DNA from: an uncultured Collinsella sp. | GTDB lineage: Bacteria > Actinomycetota > Coriobacteriia > Coriobacteriales > Coriobacteriaceae | Reading direction: 5' to 3' | DNA: 30,749 bases | NCBI GenBank assembly: GCA_900768795.1 | Contig: CAAGEH010000022.1 | Location: 1 to 30,749 of the forward strand | In this document: one piece after another, positions 1 to 7,977 of the stretch | How positions within the stretch are numbered: the first letter of the stretch is position 1 | Layout of the letters: every line of letters begins with the position of its first letter | The notes under the pieces: model-generated | The model's database searches: none | Told to the model about the DNA's origin: nothing | What the model saw: the letters and a program-made list of their open reading frames with translations, nothing else | Made by a program: the position numbers and the translations under genes

Positions 1-703
1 CACCGCCGTGCGGGTGGTCGACAGGGTTCATGACGGTACCGCGGACGGTCGGGCGCACGTTCATGTGGCGCTTACGACCGGCCTTGCCGATCACGATGTT
101 GGAGTGCTCGGCGTTGCCGACCTCACCGATGGTGGCGCGGCAGGTAACGAGGATGCGGCGCATCTCGGAAGACGGCATACGCACGATGGCGTATTTGCCC
201 TCCTTGCCCATGAGCTGGCAGGAGTTGCCGGCGGAACGGGCGATTGCGGCGCCCTTACCGGGCTGGAACTCCACAGCGTGGATAAGCGTACCGACGGGAA
301 TGTCGGCAAGCGGAAGAGCGTTGCCGGGCTTGATGTCGGCATCAGAGCCGGACATGACGGTAGCGCCGACCTCGAGACCCTTAGGAGCGAGGATGTAGCG
401 CTTCTCGCCGTCTGCATAGTGCAGAAGAGCGATACGGGCAGAGCGGTTAGGATCGTACTCGATCGTGGCAACCTTGGCGGGCACGCCGTCCTTGTTGCGC
501 TTGAAATCGATCACGCGGTACTTGCGCTTGACGCCACCGCCCTGGTGACGAACGGTGATACGACCGTTGTTGTTACGACCGGCCTTTTTGGGCAGCGGCT
601 CGAGAAGAGACTTCTCGGGCTTATTGGTAGTGATCTCGGAGAAGTCCGAAATCGTCTGCCAACGCCTACCTGCGGAGGTCGGCTTAAGGTGCTTTACAGC
701 CAT
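1..703 (-). CDS. rplB: 50S ribosomal protein L2 (partial, C-terminus cut by window edge)
   Basis: L2 binds 23S rRNA near the peptidyl-transferase centre and is needed for subunit joining. Translation from the ATG at 703 begins MAVKHLKPTSAGRRWQT, the usual L2 N-terminus. It runs 234 codons to the window edge and ends in the conserved VRGTVMNPVDHPHGG segment, which is diagnostic. Since L2 is normally about 275 residues, roughly 40 C-terminal residues lie outside. A purine-rich ribosome site (AAGGGATAGG) precedes the start. It follows rplW but is separated from it by 182 nt, an unusually wide gap inside this operon. Confidence 0.96.
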   Translation of the reverse strand, partial: MAVKHLKPTSAGRRWQTISDFSEITTNKPEKSLLEPLPKKAGRNNNGRITVRHQGGGVKRKYRVIDFKRNKDGVPAKVATIEYDPNRSARIALLHYADGEKRYILAPKGLEVGATVMSGSDADIKPGNALPLADIPVGTLIHAVEFQPGKGAAIARSAGNSCQLMGKEGKYAIVRMPSSEMRRILVTCRATIGEVGNAEHSNIVIGKAGRKRHMNVRPTVRGTVMNPVDHPHGG

Positions 704-885
704 TACCTATCCCTTCATAGATAGTCCGTTAGCCATCGCAAGCAGGGATTCGAGGTTTTACCTCGGGGTGCGATGACACCGGATTTACCACGGTACCGGG
801 CGTGTCTATTTTTAAAGCCCGATACTACCCATCCCCTGCCTCCCGCTCGGGGAGGCGAGGGAACTAAAAACGACGTAACCCGGAA
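704..885 (-). other. 182-nt structured spacer between rplW and rplB
   Basis: No gene is visible. On the minus strand it contains, in order: a GC-rich hairpin GCCTCCC-CGAGC-GGGAGGC (near 840-860), an AT-rich stretch with a CGGGC/GCCCG pair around it (near 800-822), and a perfect 6-bp hairpin CGAGGT-AAA-ACCTCG (near 751-765). None has a T-tract, so these are not ordinary terminators. A secondary promoter or a ribosomal-protein binding site ahead of rplB is possible but unproven. Confidence 0.5.
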
Positions 886-1173
886 TTAAGCCTGGTTACC
901 GAAGACCTCGATGGTGTCACCCTCGGCGAGCGTGACAACGGCCTTCTTCCAAGAGCGGGTCTTGCCTGCGACATAGCGAACGCGCTTGGTCTTGGGCTTG
1001 ACGGTCAGCGTGTTAACGCGCACGACCTCGACGCCGAAAATCTCCTGGATGGCGTCCTTGATCTGGTACTTGTTTGCGGACTTAGCGACCTCAAACGTGT
1101 ACTTGTTCATCTCCATCTGGGAGAACGAACGCTCGGAAACGATCGGGCGGATGATGATCTCGCGTGCGGTCAT
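886..1173 (-). CDS. rplW: 50S ribosomal protein L23
   Basis: L23 sits at the polypeptide exit tunnel and is the docking site for trigger factor and SRP. The 95-residue protein has the L23 pattern: an N-terminal IIRPIVSERS segment, YTFEVAKSANK in the middle, and the basic loop KPKTKRVRYV. Length is normal. Its ATG shares one base with the rplD stop (TAATG), indicating translational coupling. The upstream ribosome site GGAGG lies within the end of rplD. Confidence 0.97.
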   Translation of the reverse strand: MTAREIIIRPIVSERSFSQMEMNKYTFEVAKSANKYQIKDAIQEIFGVEVVRVNTLTVKPKTKRVRYVAGKTRSWKKAVVTLAEGDTIEVFGNQA

Positions 1174-1799
1174 TAGCGGAGCACCTCCCCAAAGTGAGCG
1201 GCAACATCGGCCGGCATCAGAAGAGCACCGTTGTTGACGAGGTCGTAGGTGTTTGCCTCGTCCGGGGTGATGATGAAGGTCTTAGGGATGTTGCGGAACG
1301 AAAGGTAAGCGTTGACATCCTCGTCGCGGACGATGATGGTCAGGCGCTTGCCCTCAAGGCCGAAAGCCTTGAGCATAGCGACGGCAGCCTTGGTGGAAGG
1401 CTTCTCAAAGCCGTAGTCGTCAACGAGAACGAGCTCGTTGTCGGCAAGCTTAGCGGAAAGCGCGGAGCGCATAGCGAGCTTGACCTCTTTGGCATTCATA
1501 CGCTTGGCGTAGGAACGGGGCTTCGGAGCGAAGACGACGCCACCGTGACGCCACTGAGCGGCACGGATGGAACCCTGACGGGCACGGCCAGTGCCCTTCT
1601 GACGCCACGGCTTGCGGCCGCCGCCAGAGACCTCGGAACGGCCCTTGGCAGACTGCGTGCCCTGACGCCAAGAAGCCATCTGGCACTTGACGATGTGGTG
1701 CATAACGTTGAGGTTCGGCTCGATGCCGTAGACCTCAGCAGCGAGCTCGGTCTCTGCGACCTTCTTGCCCTCGCTGTTTTTGACTTCAAACTTAGACAT
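1173..1799 (-). CDS. rplD: 50S ribosomal protein L4
   Basis: L4 is an early-assembling 23S-binding protein whose extended loop lines the exit tunnel. In E. coli it also represses the S10 operon. The 208-residue protein carries the hallmark loop GGGRKPWRQKGTGRARQGS at about residues 61-79, followed by the globular C-terminal part. The start has a clear AAGGAG site eight bases upstream. It lies 46 nt after rplC and overlaps rplW by one base. If L4 autoregulates here, the target would be the leader in front of rplC, because rpsJ is no longer in this operon. Confidence 0.97.
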   Translation of the reverse strand: MSKFEVKNSEGKKVAETELAAEVYGIEPNLNVMHHIVKCQMASWRQGTQSAKGRSEVSGGGRKPWRQKGTGRARQGSIRAAQWRHGGVVFAPKPRSYAKRMNAKEVKLAMRSALSAKLADNELVLVDDYGFEKPSTKAAVAMLKAFGLEGKRLTIIVRDEDVNAYLSFRNIPKTFIITPDEANTYDLVNNGALLMPADVAAHFGEVLR

Positions 1800-1845
1800 T
1801 CTGTGTTCTCCTTGGTATGACGTGGGGCGTTAGGGGTTGAGGCCC

Positions 1846-2466
1846 TTAAGCCATACGGATGGCGACCAGACCGTTCTTGGCACCGGGGACTGCGCCCTTG
1901 ACCAAGATGAGGTTCTGCTCGGCATCGATGCGGACAACGGAAAGGTTCTTAACCGTCACGCGAGCATTGCCCGTGTGACCGGCCATCTTGACGCCCTTGA
2001 TGACGCGGGCAGGATAGGCGCACTGGCCGATGGAGCCCGGATGACGCTGGAAGTGGGAACCGTGAGTCATAGGACCGCGGCGCTGACCCCAGCGCTTGAT
2101 GCGACCCTGGAAGCCCTTACCCTTGGAGGTACCGATAACGTCAACCTTGGCGACGTTCTCGAAGTCTGCGACCGTGACGGTGTCGCCGACCTTGTGCTCC
2201 TCGCCATTCTCGACGCGGACCTCACGAAGGAAACGAACAGGCTCGACGCCGGCCTTGGCGAAGTGACCAGCCATGGGCTTGTTCACGTTCTTGGCCTTGA
2301 TGTCGCCGAAACCGATCTGAACGGCGTTGTAGCCGTCGGTTGCCTCAGTTTTAACCTGCGAGACAGCGCAGGGGCCAGCCTGGATGACCGTGACGGGGAC
2401 GATGTTGTCATCGTCATCCCACACCTGGGTCATACCGATCTTGCGGCCGAGAATCATACTGATCAT
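1846..2466 (-). CDS. rplC: 50S ribosomal protein L3
   Basis: L3 initiates 50S assembly and reaches toward the peptidyl-transferase centre. The frame encodes ILGRKIGMTQVW at the N-terminus and the conserved KRWGQRRGPMTHGSHFQR segment around the methylated-glutamine loop. I place the start at the ATG at 2466, which gives 206 residues, the usual family length, with AGGA six bases upstream. The frame stays open upstream to 2508, but that extension would translate the stem of a leader hairpin. This gene now heads the split S10 operon. It is preceded by its own promoter-like element and a structured leader. Confidence 0.96.
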   Translation of the reverse strand: MISMILGRKIGMTQVWDDDDNIVPVTVIQAGPCAVSQVKTEATDGYNAVQIGFGDIKAKNVNKPMAGHFAKAGVEPVRFLREVRVENGEEHKVGDTVTVADFENVAKVDVIGTSKGKGFQGRIKRWGQRRGPMTHGSHFQRHPGSIGQCAYPARVIKGVKMAGHTGNARVTVKNLSVVRIDAEQNLILVKGAVPGAKNGLVAIRMA

Positions 2467-2484
2467 GAATGATCCTAACCCTCG

Positions 2485-2535
2485 GTGGTCATGGGACAAT
2501 GTGCACACCCCTTGTGTGCACCCCTAGAGGACCAC
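2485..2535 (-). promoter_or_regulatory. Nested hairpin in rplC leader
   Basis: A perfect 8-bp stem GTGCACAC/GTGTGCAC with a 5-nt loop occupies 2501-2521. It is enclosed by a second perfect 6-bp pair, GTGGTC (2485-2490) with GACCAC (2530-2535). The outer stem ends about 20 bases before the rplC ATG, next to the ribosome site, so folding could control initiation. There is no T-tract, so it is not a terminator. Regulation by a ribosomal protein such as L4 is inferred from position. Confidence 0.6.
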
Positions 2536-2576
2536 TAACGTACATGCGTGCTCGCCAGCTTTGCATTCGCGTATCG

Positions 2577-2612
2577 ATTTTGCCAACGACAACCCTATTA
2601 CGCAGGCAAAAT
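2577..2612 (-). promoter_or_regulatory. Upstream stem-loop in rplC leader
   Basis: Perfect 8-bp inverted repeat ATTTTGCC (2577-2584) and GGCAAAAT (2605-2612) with a 20-nt loop. It lies about 40-70 nt after the predicted transcription start. Together with the nested hairpin nearer the gene it makes a leader of about 180 nt, similar in length to the regulated E. coli S10 leader. Confidence 0.5.
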
Positions 2613-2652
2613 GTCCAGGCAGAATCCTCCCCTGGTCAGGCACAGCTTGATT

Positions 2653-2658
2653 AGTATA
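2653..2658 (-). promoter_or_regulatory. Predicted -10 element for rplC operon
   Basis: TATACT on the minus strand (one mismatch to TATAAT) in an AT-containing window. No good -35 is seen at 17 nt (ATATGG). Predicted start is near 2646. The split S10 operon needs a promoter here because the next upstream gene belongs to another function. Confidence 0.45.
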
Positions 2659-2884
2659 CACGCGTGCGGGCGTATCCATATTTCTCTCACAATGTTTTCG
2701 CTGCTTACGGGGACCGTGGGGCGAAGCGAAGGGTTTTCGCTCAAACAGTCCTGCGCAAGCCGGAGAGCCACTGGGCCCTCCTTTGCGGAGGGACTCGCAC
2801 AGATCCTTGCCGCCCACAGCCCGGCAGTTCGAACTTGCCCGATACCGAACTCGCGGCAAACAGGCCATCATCAAGAGGCAAACG
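2659..2884. other. Intergenic region between phosphatase gene and rplC promoter
   Basis: No convincing gene. It holds a 6-bp hairpin CCCTCC-TTTGC-GGAGGG (2776-2792) without a T-tract on either strand, so a factor-independent terminator for the phosphatase gene is not clear. A T-loop-like TTCGAAC occurs near 2828 but no tRNA can be folded around it. Confidence 0.5.
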
Positions 2885-3478
2885 CTAGCAATCGGCCGGA
2901 TCGATCATTTGAACAAACGAGAAGCGATGCGCATCCTCGTCGTAGTCAAAAACCATAATGGCGCAGTTCGGCAGACGTTGCGGGCGCTCAGCCCCATCCG
3001 GAAGCGTCGATACGATGAACTGTAGGCTCGCGCTGCCGTGACTCACCGCCATCAGCGTCTGCACGTCTGGCTCTTCAATACGCGCGGTAAGCGAATCGAC
3101 CATCCGCATCGAGAGCTCACGATTGCCCTCGCCACCGAAGGGGACGAGCTTCTCGCCGGGATCCCAGACGTCACACGACAGCGCATCGAAGGGACCCTTC
3201 TCGAACGAACCGTATGAGCGCTCGATAATCCCCTGTTCGGGGATAACATCGCCATCAAAGCCAAGGGTTTGCGCGATGATTTTTGCCGTCTGCATGGCTC
3301 GACCCAAAGGCGATGATACGACCTTGTCGGGTTTCACGCCGTGTTCCAGCAGCCAGCGGGCGGCACATGAAGCCTGACGCTCACCGTTTTCGGTCAAAGG
3401 GGAATTGCAGCGCCCCTGAACGATCTTTGCAACGTTGAATTCTGTCTGACCGTGACGCACCAGGTACAACCGCTTCAT
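2885..3478 (-). CDS. Histidine phosphatase family protein (phosphoglycerate-mutase-like)
   Basis: The 197-residue protein starts MKRLYLVRHGQTEFN. The RHG motif at 8-10 supplies the phospho-accepting His9. SSPLGRAMQTA at 55-65 supplies the conserved phosphate-binding Arg60. VSHGS supplies the second catalytic His147. This is the histidine phosphatase superfamily (cofactor-dependent phosphoglycerate mutase, GpmB, CobC, broad phosphatases). The short length without mutase insertions favours a phosphatase over a glycolytic mutase; the substrate cannot be read from sequence. The ribosome site GAGAGG precedes the ATG, and a -10-like TAGGAT lies at 3512-3517. It lies about 100 nt after the EIIC-like gene and before rplC, inside the block that splits the S10 operon. 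Confidence 0.88.
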   Translation of the reverse strand: MKRLYLVRHGQTEFNVAKIVQGRCNSPLTENGERQASCAARWLLEHGVKPDKVVSSPLGRAMQTAKIIAQTLGFDGDVIPEQGIIERSYGSFEKGPFDALSCDVWDPGEKLVPFGGEGNRELSMRMVDSLTARIEEPDVQTLMAVSHGSASLQFIVSTLPDGAERPQRLPNCAIMVFDYDEDAHRFSFVQMIDPADC

Positions 3479-3578
3479 ATCATGCCTCTCACATATACAT
3501 TCGCGCCGTCTATCCTAGCACGCGCCGTACATTCGAATGCCAGCACGGCCCGCAACGATCTGTGAGATAGAGGCTTAC

Positions 3579-4763
3579 CTAGCTATCCGCCTCAAGCCGG
3601 GCACCTACCCCGCCGAAGAAATAGCTCAGGCAAGCCGAGACCGCAAACGCGACACCTCCCGCGACGCAGCACCACACCAAATTCGAAACGCCTCCTGTGG
3701 CAAACCCCACGACCATAAGGATGTTCGACATGCCGATGGTATACGCCGTAACGTGCCCGATGGCGGCAACGAGTCCCCCGACGGCTCCCCCCACCGCCAT
3801 GCATGCAAGGCATCTGCCGTATTTGAAACCGCAACCATACAGCGCGGGCTCGCTGACTCCACCGAATACGCCCGAAATCGTATATCCGAGCATGAGGGCC
3901 TTTTCGTCCTTGTCTTTCAGGCGAAGTGCGGCGCCCAGGGGCATACCCCAGACCGAAAAGGTCGCGATAGTCGCAGCGATCAATATGCACGCATCGGTCC
4001 CCACGCTCATAAACTGCGCATAGGCAAGGGAGAGGACAACGTTGCTCACGCCCGCGATCTTGAGAAACTCCCATCCCGCGGCAAGGGCAACAAGCGTCAG
4101 CACCGACACCGCCCCGCCCGAATTACCGAGCATGAACATGAACCGCCCGAGGAGCATGCCGAGGTAGCTTCCCGCGGGAGCGGTGACGCACAGCGCCAGG
4201 GGAACGGTCACGAGCATGGTCGCCAGTGGCACGAACGAGAATGCTACCGAAGTGGGAATCACACGCTTGAAGAAACCCTCCACCTGCCATAGCACCGGCA
4301 CAGAAATGAGGATCGGGATGACCGTCGAGGTGTAATCATTAAGCGGAGCGGAGAGCACGCCATATATAGGCGTTGCGGTCACACCGGTCTTTGCCGCAGC
4401 GTTTACGAGATGAAGCAGGTCGGGTGCGATCATGACGCCCCCGAGCATCATGCCGAGCTGCTCGGAACATCCCAGCTTCCGAGCCGCCGCCCAGCCAAGG
4501 TAGATAGGCAAAAAATAGTAGCCAGCGTTGTACAGCCAGCTATAGAACAGCCGGTAGAGCTCAGAATCGGCAGACCAGAACCCGAGCATGGATTCACCCA
4601 TGACGACAGCCACGGTACGGAACAGTGCCGAGCATACGATGAGCGGCAAAACCGCCATCATGCTTTTCGACAGATAGTCGACGATCGCCATGGCGCAGGC
4701 CTTAGCCCTTCCCCACTTGCCGCCCTCAGTGCCGCATGCTTTTGCGACAGATTCTTGCGTCAT
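3579..4763 (-). CDS. Orphan PTS EIIC-like membrane protein (beta-glucoside family)
   Basis: This 394-residue, very hydrophobic protein has around ten predicted membrane segments. The loop GVSEPALYG corresponds to the G-x-(T/S)-EP-A-(I/L)-YG signature of beta-glucoside/sucrose-family EIIC domains; LGGVMIAPDLLHLV matches another conserved EIIC stretch. No EIIB cysteine domain or EIIA histidine domain is attached, and neither is encoded nearby, so it would need partners elsewhere or is not a classical phosphotransferase. I chose the ATG at 4763 because GAAGGGA lies just before it; an ATG at 4778 has no ribosome site. It follows the accDA terminator and has an operator copy shared with the fatty-acid operon at 4812-4827. 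Substrate unknown. Confidence 0.82.
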   Translation of the reverse strand: MTQESVAKACGTEGGKWGRAKACAMAIVDYLSKSMMAVLPLIVCSALFRTVAVVMGESMLGFWSADSELYRLFYSWLYNAGYYFLPIYLGWAAARKLGCSEQLGMMLGGVMIAPDLLHLVNAAAKTGVTATPIYGVLSAPLNDYTSTVIPILISVPVLWQVEGFFKRVIPTSVAFSFVPLATMLVTVPLALCVTAPAGSYLGMLLGRFMFMLGNSGGAVSVLTLVALAAGWEFLKIAGVSNVVLSLAYAQFMSVGTDACILIAATIATFSVWGMPLGAALRLKDKDEKALMLGYTISGVFGGVSEPALYGCGFKYGRCLACMAVGGAVGGLVAAIGHVTAYTIGMSNILMVVGFATGGVSNLVWCCVAGGVAFAVSACLSYFFGGVGARLEADS

Positions 4764-4811
4764 GCGAAGTCCCTTCATTTAGACGACTGCTAGCTCGATA
4801 GCAAATTTATT

Positions 4812-4827
4812 TGTTAACACGTCAACA
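4812..4827. promoter_or_regulatory. Operator palindrome upstream of EIIC-like gene
   Basis: TGTTAACACGTCAACA, matching TGTTRAC-N2-GTYAACA as found three times between fabH and birA. On the minus strand it overlaps a -35-like TTGACG (4820-4825) with TATCGA 19 nt downstream, so a bound protein would probably block the promoter of the EIIC-like gene. The flank CATGTGTTTGACA also resembles the flank of the fabH-proximal copy (CATATGTTTGACA). Confidence 0.7.
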
Positions 4828-4837
4828 TGTGTTTGAC

Positions 4838-4872
4838 ATAAGAAAGACTGCTGTCAGATAGTGGCAGCAGCC
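4838..4872 (-). terminator. Rho-independent terminator after accDA
   Basis: Minus-strand stem GGCTGCTG/CAGCAGTC (8 bp with one G-U; arms 4865-4872 and 4846-4853), an 11-nt loop, then TTTCTTAT. It lies 30 nt after the accDA stop and would end the fatty-acid transcript before the EIIC-like gene. Confidence 0.8.
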
Positions 4873-4902
4873 TTATCAATAGGCTTTCCCGGTATTCAAG
4901 CC

Positions 4903-6636
4903 CTAGTTATTCTCAACGATCCTGTTCGAACCGATCTTGCGGTACTTCTCATATCTGCGCTCGACGAGCTCGGTGCCATTAAACTCCTCAAGCTCTGCAA
5001 ACGCGCGTTTGACCTCGCAGAACACCGCGTCGGCGATCTGCGTATGCGTCAGACCGGAATCGTCAACGATGCCATCTATGATTCCCAGCCTATGCAGATC
5101 GGGCGCCGTGAGCTTGAGCGCCTCCGCGGCGTCGGCGGCGCGCTCGGTATCTTTCCAGATAATCGATGCGCACGCCTCAGGGCTCACGACCGAAAACGCC
5201 GAGCTCTTGAGCATGAGCAGGCGATCGGCAACCGCAAGGGCGAGCGCCCCGCCCGAACCGCCTTCGCCCGTCACGACCGCAACGGTCGGGACCTTGAGCC
5301 CGCTCATCTCCATAAGGTTCTGGGCAATGGCCTCGCCCTGACCGCGTTCCTCGGCTCCGATACCGCAGAACGCGCCCGACGTATCGACGAGACAGAGCAC
5401 CGGGCGTCCGAATTTCTCGGCCTGCCGCATCATACGGCGCGCCTTGCGATACCCCTCGGGATGCGCCATACCGAAGTTGCGGCGGATGCGCTCCTTGGTC
5501 GACGTTCCGCGCTCGATGGCGATAACGCTGAGCGCACGGCCGTCTTTCCAGCCGATACCCGCAATAACTGCCTCGTCATCGCCAAAATATCTATCACCAT
5601 GGAGCTCGATGAAACCGTCGAGTCCCAACTTTGCGATTTCAAACGCCGTCGCACGCGAGGCGGAGCGTGTCTGCTTCACGACCTCGAGCGCATTTTCGGG
5701 TTCGTGCGTGCGTTTTTTGATAACACGGCTGAGCTTGCCGCGTAGCTTGTTCGCGAACAGCGCATGCGGTGCTCCCGAGCCCGGTGCATGCCCCTCATGG
5801 AGAGCAAGCAGCTCACCGATGATGAGGGCGAGTTCACCACGGGGTACAATCGCGTCGCAAAACCCGTGCTCGAGCAAAAACTCAGAGCGCTGAAAACCCT
5901 TGGGCAGGCGCTTGTGCATATTCTGCTCGATCACGCGCGGTCCGGCAAACGCCACAAGAGCACCCGGCTCAGCCAAGATGATGTCACCCTCCATGGCAAA
6001 GCTTGCCGTCACGCCACCGGTCGTAGGGTCGGTGAGCACGGCGATGTACAGGCCGCCCGCCTCGCTATGCCGACGGACCGCGGCAGACACCTTGGCCATC
6101 TGCATGAGCGAGGTGACGCCCTCCTGCATGCGAGCGCCACCCGACACGGTGAACCCGACAACGGGAAGACCCTCCGCCGTCGCGCGTTCAAACGTGCGAC
6201 AGATCTTCTCGCCCACGACGGAACCCATGGACCCCATCATGAAATCGGCATTCATGAAGAACAGCGCACAATCGCTGCCGCAGACTTTTCCGCGTCCGCA
6301 TACGACGGCATCCTGCTCGTGCGAGACCTCGCGCGCATGTGCGAGTTTGCCCTCGTAGCCCGGAAACCGCAGGAAGTCGGTCGGAGCGAGCGTTGAATCC
6401 CATTCCTCGAACGAGCCCGGATCGACCGTCATCTCCATGCGCGCGCGGCCGGAAATCCTGAGATGCTTGCCGCAGCGCGGGCAGACATCGAGGTTGTCGC
6501 GGAACAGTTTTTCGTCGATCACGCGATGGCACCCAGGGCACTTAACGAAGATATGGCGCGCGGGGAATTCCGCATTGACCTCGGTAGCAGGCCCTTCCAG
6601 GGCGTTTACCGATTTCTCTCGCCTACTGATTCTCAT
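4903..6636 (-). CDS. accDA: Fused acetyl-CoA carboxylase carboxyltransferase, beta+alpha (AccD-AccA)
   Basis: The two carboxyltransferase subunits, usually separate, are one 577-residue protein that transfers carboxyl from carboxybiotin to acetyl-CoA, giving malonyl-CoA. Residues 1 to about 283 are AccD: a zinc ribbon with C33, C36, C52 and C55 (CPGC, CPRC) followed by a crotonase-type fold with TVSGGARMQEGV. From about residue 290 it is AccA: LDGFIELHGDRYFGDD, GMAHPEGYRKA, VDTSGAFCGIGAEERGQGEA. No internal stop or ribosome site marks a boundary; the linker is short (APGSGAP). The start overlaps the end of accC by 14 nt. It is the last gene of the operon, and the terminator follows. In Streptococcus the same two genes are adjacent but separate. 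Confidence 0.95.
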   Translation of the reverse strand: MRISRREKSVNALEGPATEVNAEFPARHIFVKCPGCHRVIDEKLFRDNLDVCPRCGKHLRISGRARMEMTVDPGSFEEWDSTLAPTDFLRFPGYEGKLAHAREVSHEQDAVVCGRGKVCGSDCALFFMNADFMMGSMGSVVGEKICRTFERATAEGLPVVGFTVSGGARMQEGVTSLMQMAKVSAAVRRHSEAGGLYIAVLTDPTTGGVTASFAMEGDIILAEPGALVAFAGPRVIEQNMHKRLPKGFQRSEFLLEHGFCDAIVPRGELALIIGELLALHEGHAPGSGAPHALFANKLRGKLSRVIKKRTHEPENALEVVKQTRSASRATAFEIAKLGLDGFIELHGDRYFGDDEAVIAGIGWKDGRALSVIAIERGTSTKERIRRNFGMAHPEGYRKARRMMRQAEKFGRPVLCLVDTSGAFCGIGAEERGQGEAIAQNLMEMSGLKVPTVAVVTGEGGSGGALALAVADRLLMLKSSAFSVVSPEACASIIWKDTERAADAAEALKLTAPDLHRLGIIDGIVDDSGLTHTQIADAVFCEVKRAFAELEEFNGTELVERRYEKYRKIGSNRIVENN

Positions 6637-7966
6637 AGAGATGTCCCATCAGGTCGGTATGGTAATTGCCCGAGACGAACTCATCGTTGTGCAGAATGTC
6701 GAGCTGAAGCTCGCTGTTCTCGCTCACACCCTCGATAACGAGCTCGCCGAGCGCAGAGCGCATCTTGCGAATCGCCCCGTCGCGCGTGGGCGCGCAAACG
6801 ATGAGCTTGCCGAGCATGGAGTCGTAGTAGGGCGGAATCGTCGCGCCGGGAAACAGTGCCGAATCGAAGCGAACGTTGGGACCTCCGGGAACGCGCAGCA
6901 TCGAGATGGTGCCGCACGATGGAAGAAAGTCCGGGGTTTCCGCATTGATACGGCACTCGAGCGCATGACTATGCACGGGCGCATCCTCCTCCTTGAAAGG
7001 AAGGGGCATGCCCGCCGCCACGCGCAGCTGCCACTTTACAAGGTCGGTATCGGTCACGAACTCCGTAACGGGATGCTCGACCTGAAGACGCGTGTTCATC
7101 TCCATAAAGTAGAAGTTGCCGTCGTCGGAATAGAGGAACTCGATGGTGCCGGCGCCGACGTAGCCCACCGAACGGGCAAGATCGCGAGCGGCCTTGTGCA
7201 TGCGCGCACGGATTTCGTCCTTGCCCTCGAGGCACGGAGCGGGGCTTTCCTCGACGAGCTTTTGATTGCGGCGCTGGACCGAACACTCGCGCTCGCCGAG
7301 TGAGAACACATTGCCCTGCTTGTCCGCCATGATCTGCACCTCAACATGATGCGCAGGCGAAACGAACTTCTCCATGTAGCACTCACCATCGCCAAAGACT
7401 GCCTCGCCCTCGGCGCGCGCCTCGATAAACGCCTTGGCGGCGTCCTCGACACGCTCGACCTTGCGGATGCCGCGACCACCACCGCCCGCACGAGCCTTGA
7501 TGAGCACGGGGCAGCCGATACGCTCCGCCTCACGCGTTGCCTCCTCGGGGCTCTTGAGCAGGTCGCATCCGGGAACGATCGGCACACCCGCCGCGGCAGC
7601 GGTTCGACGTGCGGCATCCTTGTCGCCCATGCGGTCGATGACCTCGGCGGACGGCCCGACGAACACGAGACCGTACTTGTCGCAATCGCGTACGAAATCT
7701 GCCTTCTCGGAGAAGAAGCCGTAGCCGGGATGAATCGCCTTGGCACCCGACTTCACCGCGCACGTGAGCACGGCATCGTCATTGAGGTAGCTCTCGGCGA
7801 GACGCGGCCCGCCGATGCAGTACGCCTCGTCGGCGAGCTTCACGTGCAGGGCCTCGCTATCCGCGGTCGAATACACGGCGACCGTCTTGATGCCCATATC
7901 GCAACACGCGCGAATGACGCGGACCGCGACCTCGCCGCGGTTGGCGACCAATACCTTATCGAACAC
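6623..7966 (-). CDS. accC: Acetyl-CoA carboxylase, biotin carboxylase subunit
   Basis: AccC uses ATP and bicarbonate to carboxylate the biotin on AccB. The 447-residue protein has the full biotin-carboxylase layout: N-terminal FDKVLVANRGEVAVRVIRA, the glycine-rich ATP-grasp loop KARAGGGGRGIRKV near residue 157, and the catalytic EMNTRLQVEHPVTE segment near residue 290. Length matches E. coli AccC (about 449). It overlaps accDA by 14 nt and follows fabZ by 11 nt, so it is one transcript and probably translationally coupled. Confidence 0.97.
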   Translation of the reverse strand: MFDKVLVANRGEVAVRVIRACCDMGIKTVAVYSTADSEALHVKLADEAYCIGGPRLAESYLNDDAVLTCAVKSGAKAIHPGYGFFSEKADFVRDCDKYGLVFVGPSAEVIDRMGDKDAARRTAAAAGVPIVPGCDLLKSPEEATREAERIGCPVLIKARAGGGGRGIRKVERVEDAAKAFIEARAEGEAVFGDGECYMEKFVSPAHHVEVQIMADKQGNVFSLGERECSVQRRNQKLVEESPAPCLEGKDEIRARMHKAARDLARSVGYVGAGTIEFLYSDDGNFYFMEMNTRLQVEHPVTEFVTDTDLVKWQLRVAAGMPLPFKEEDAPVHSHALECRINAETPDFLPSCGTISMLRVPGGPNVRFDSALFPGATIPPYYDSMLGKLIVCAPTRDGAIRKMRSALGELVIEGVSENSELQLDILHNDEFVSGNYHTDLMGHLYENQ

Positions 7967-7977
7967 GAAACGCTCCC

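Noticed and set aside
1010..1022. TGTTAACGCG resembling half of the fatty-acid operator
   Set aside because: It lies within the rplW coding sequence and lacks the second half-site.
2467..2508. Longer rplC start
   Set aside because: The extension would be translated from a hairpin stem and has no ribosome site; 2466 gives the family length.
2818..2845. tRNA-like T-arm (GGCAG-TTCGAAC-TTGCC) on the plus strand
   Set aside because: No matching acceptor, D-arm or anticodon arm can be found upstream.
3537..4292. Plus-strand 251-codon frame opposite the EIIC-like gene
   Set aside because: Antisense to a convincing membrane-protein gene; the product is His-, Arg- and Glu-rich without domains.
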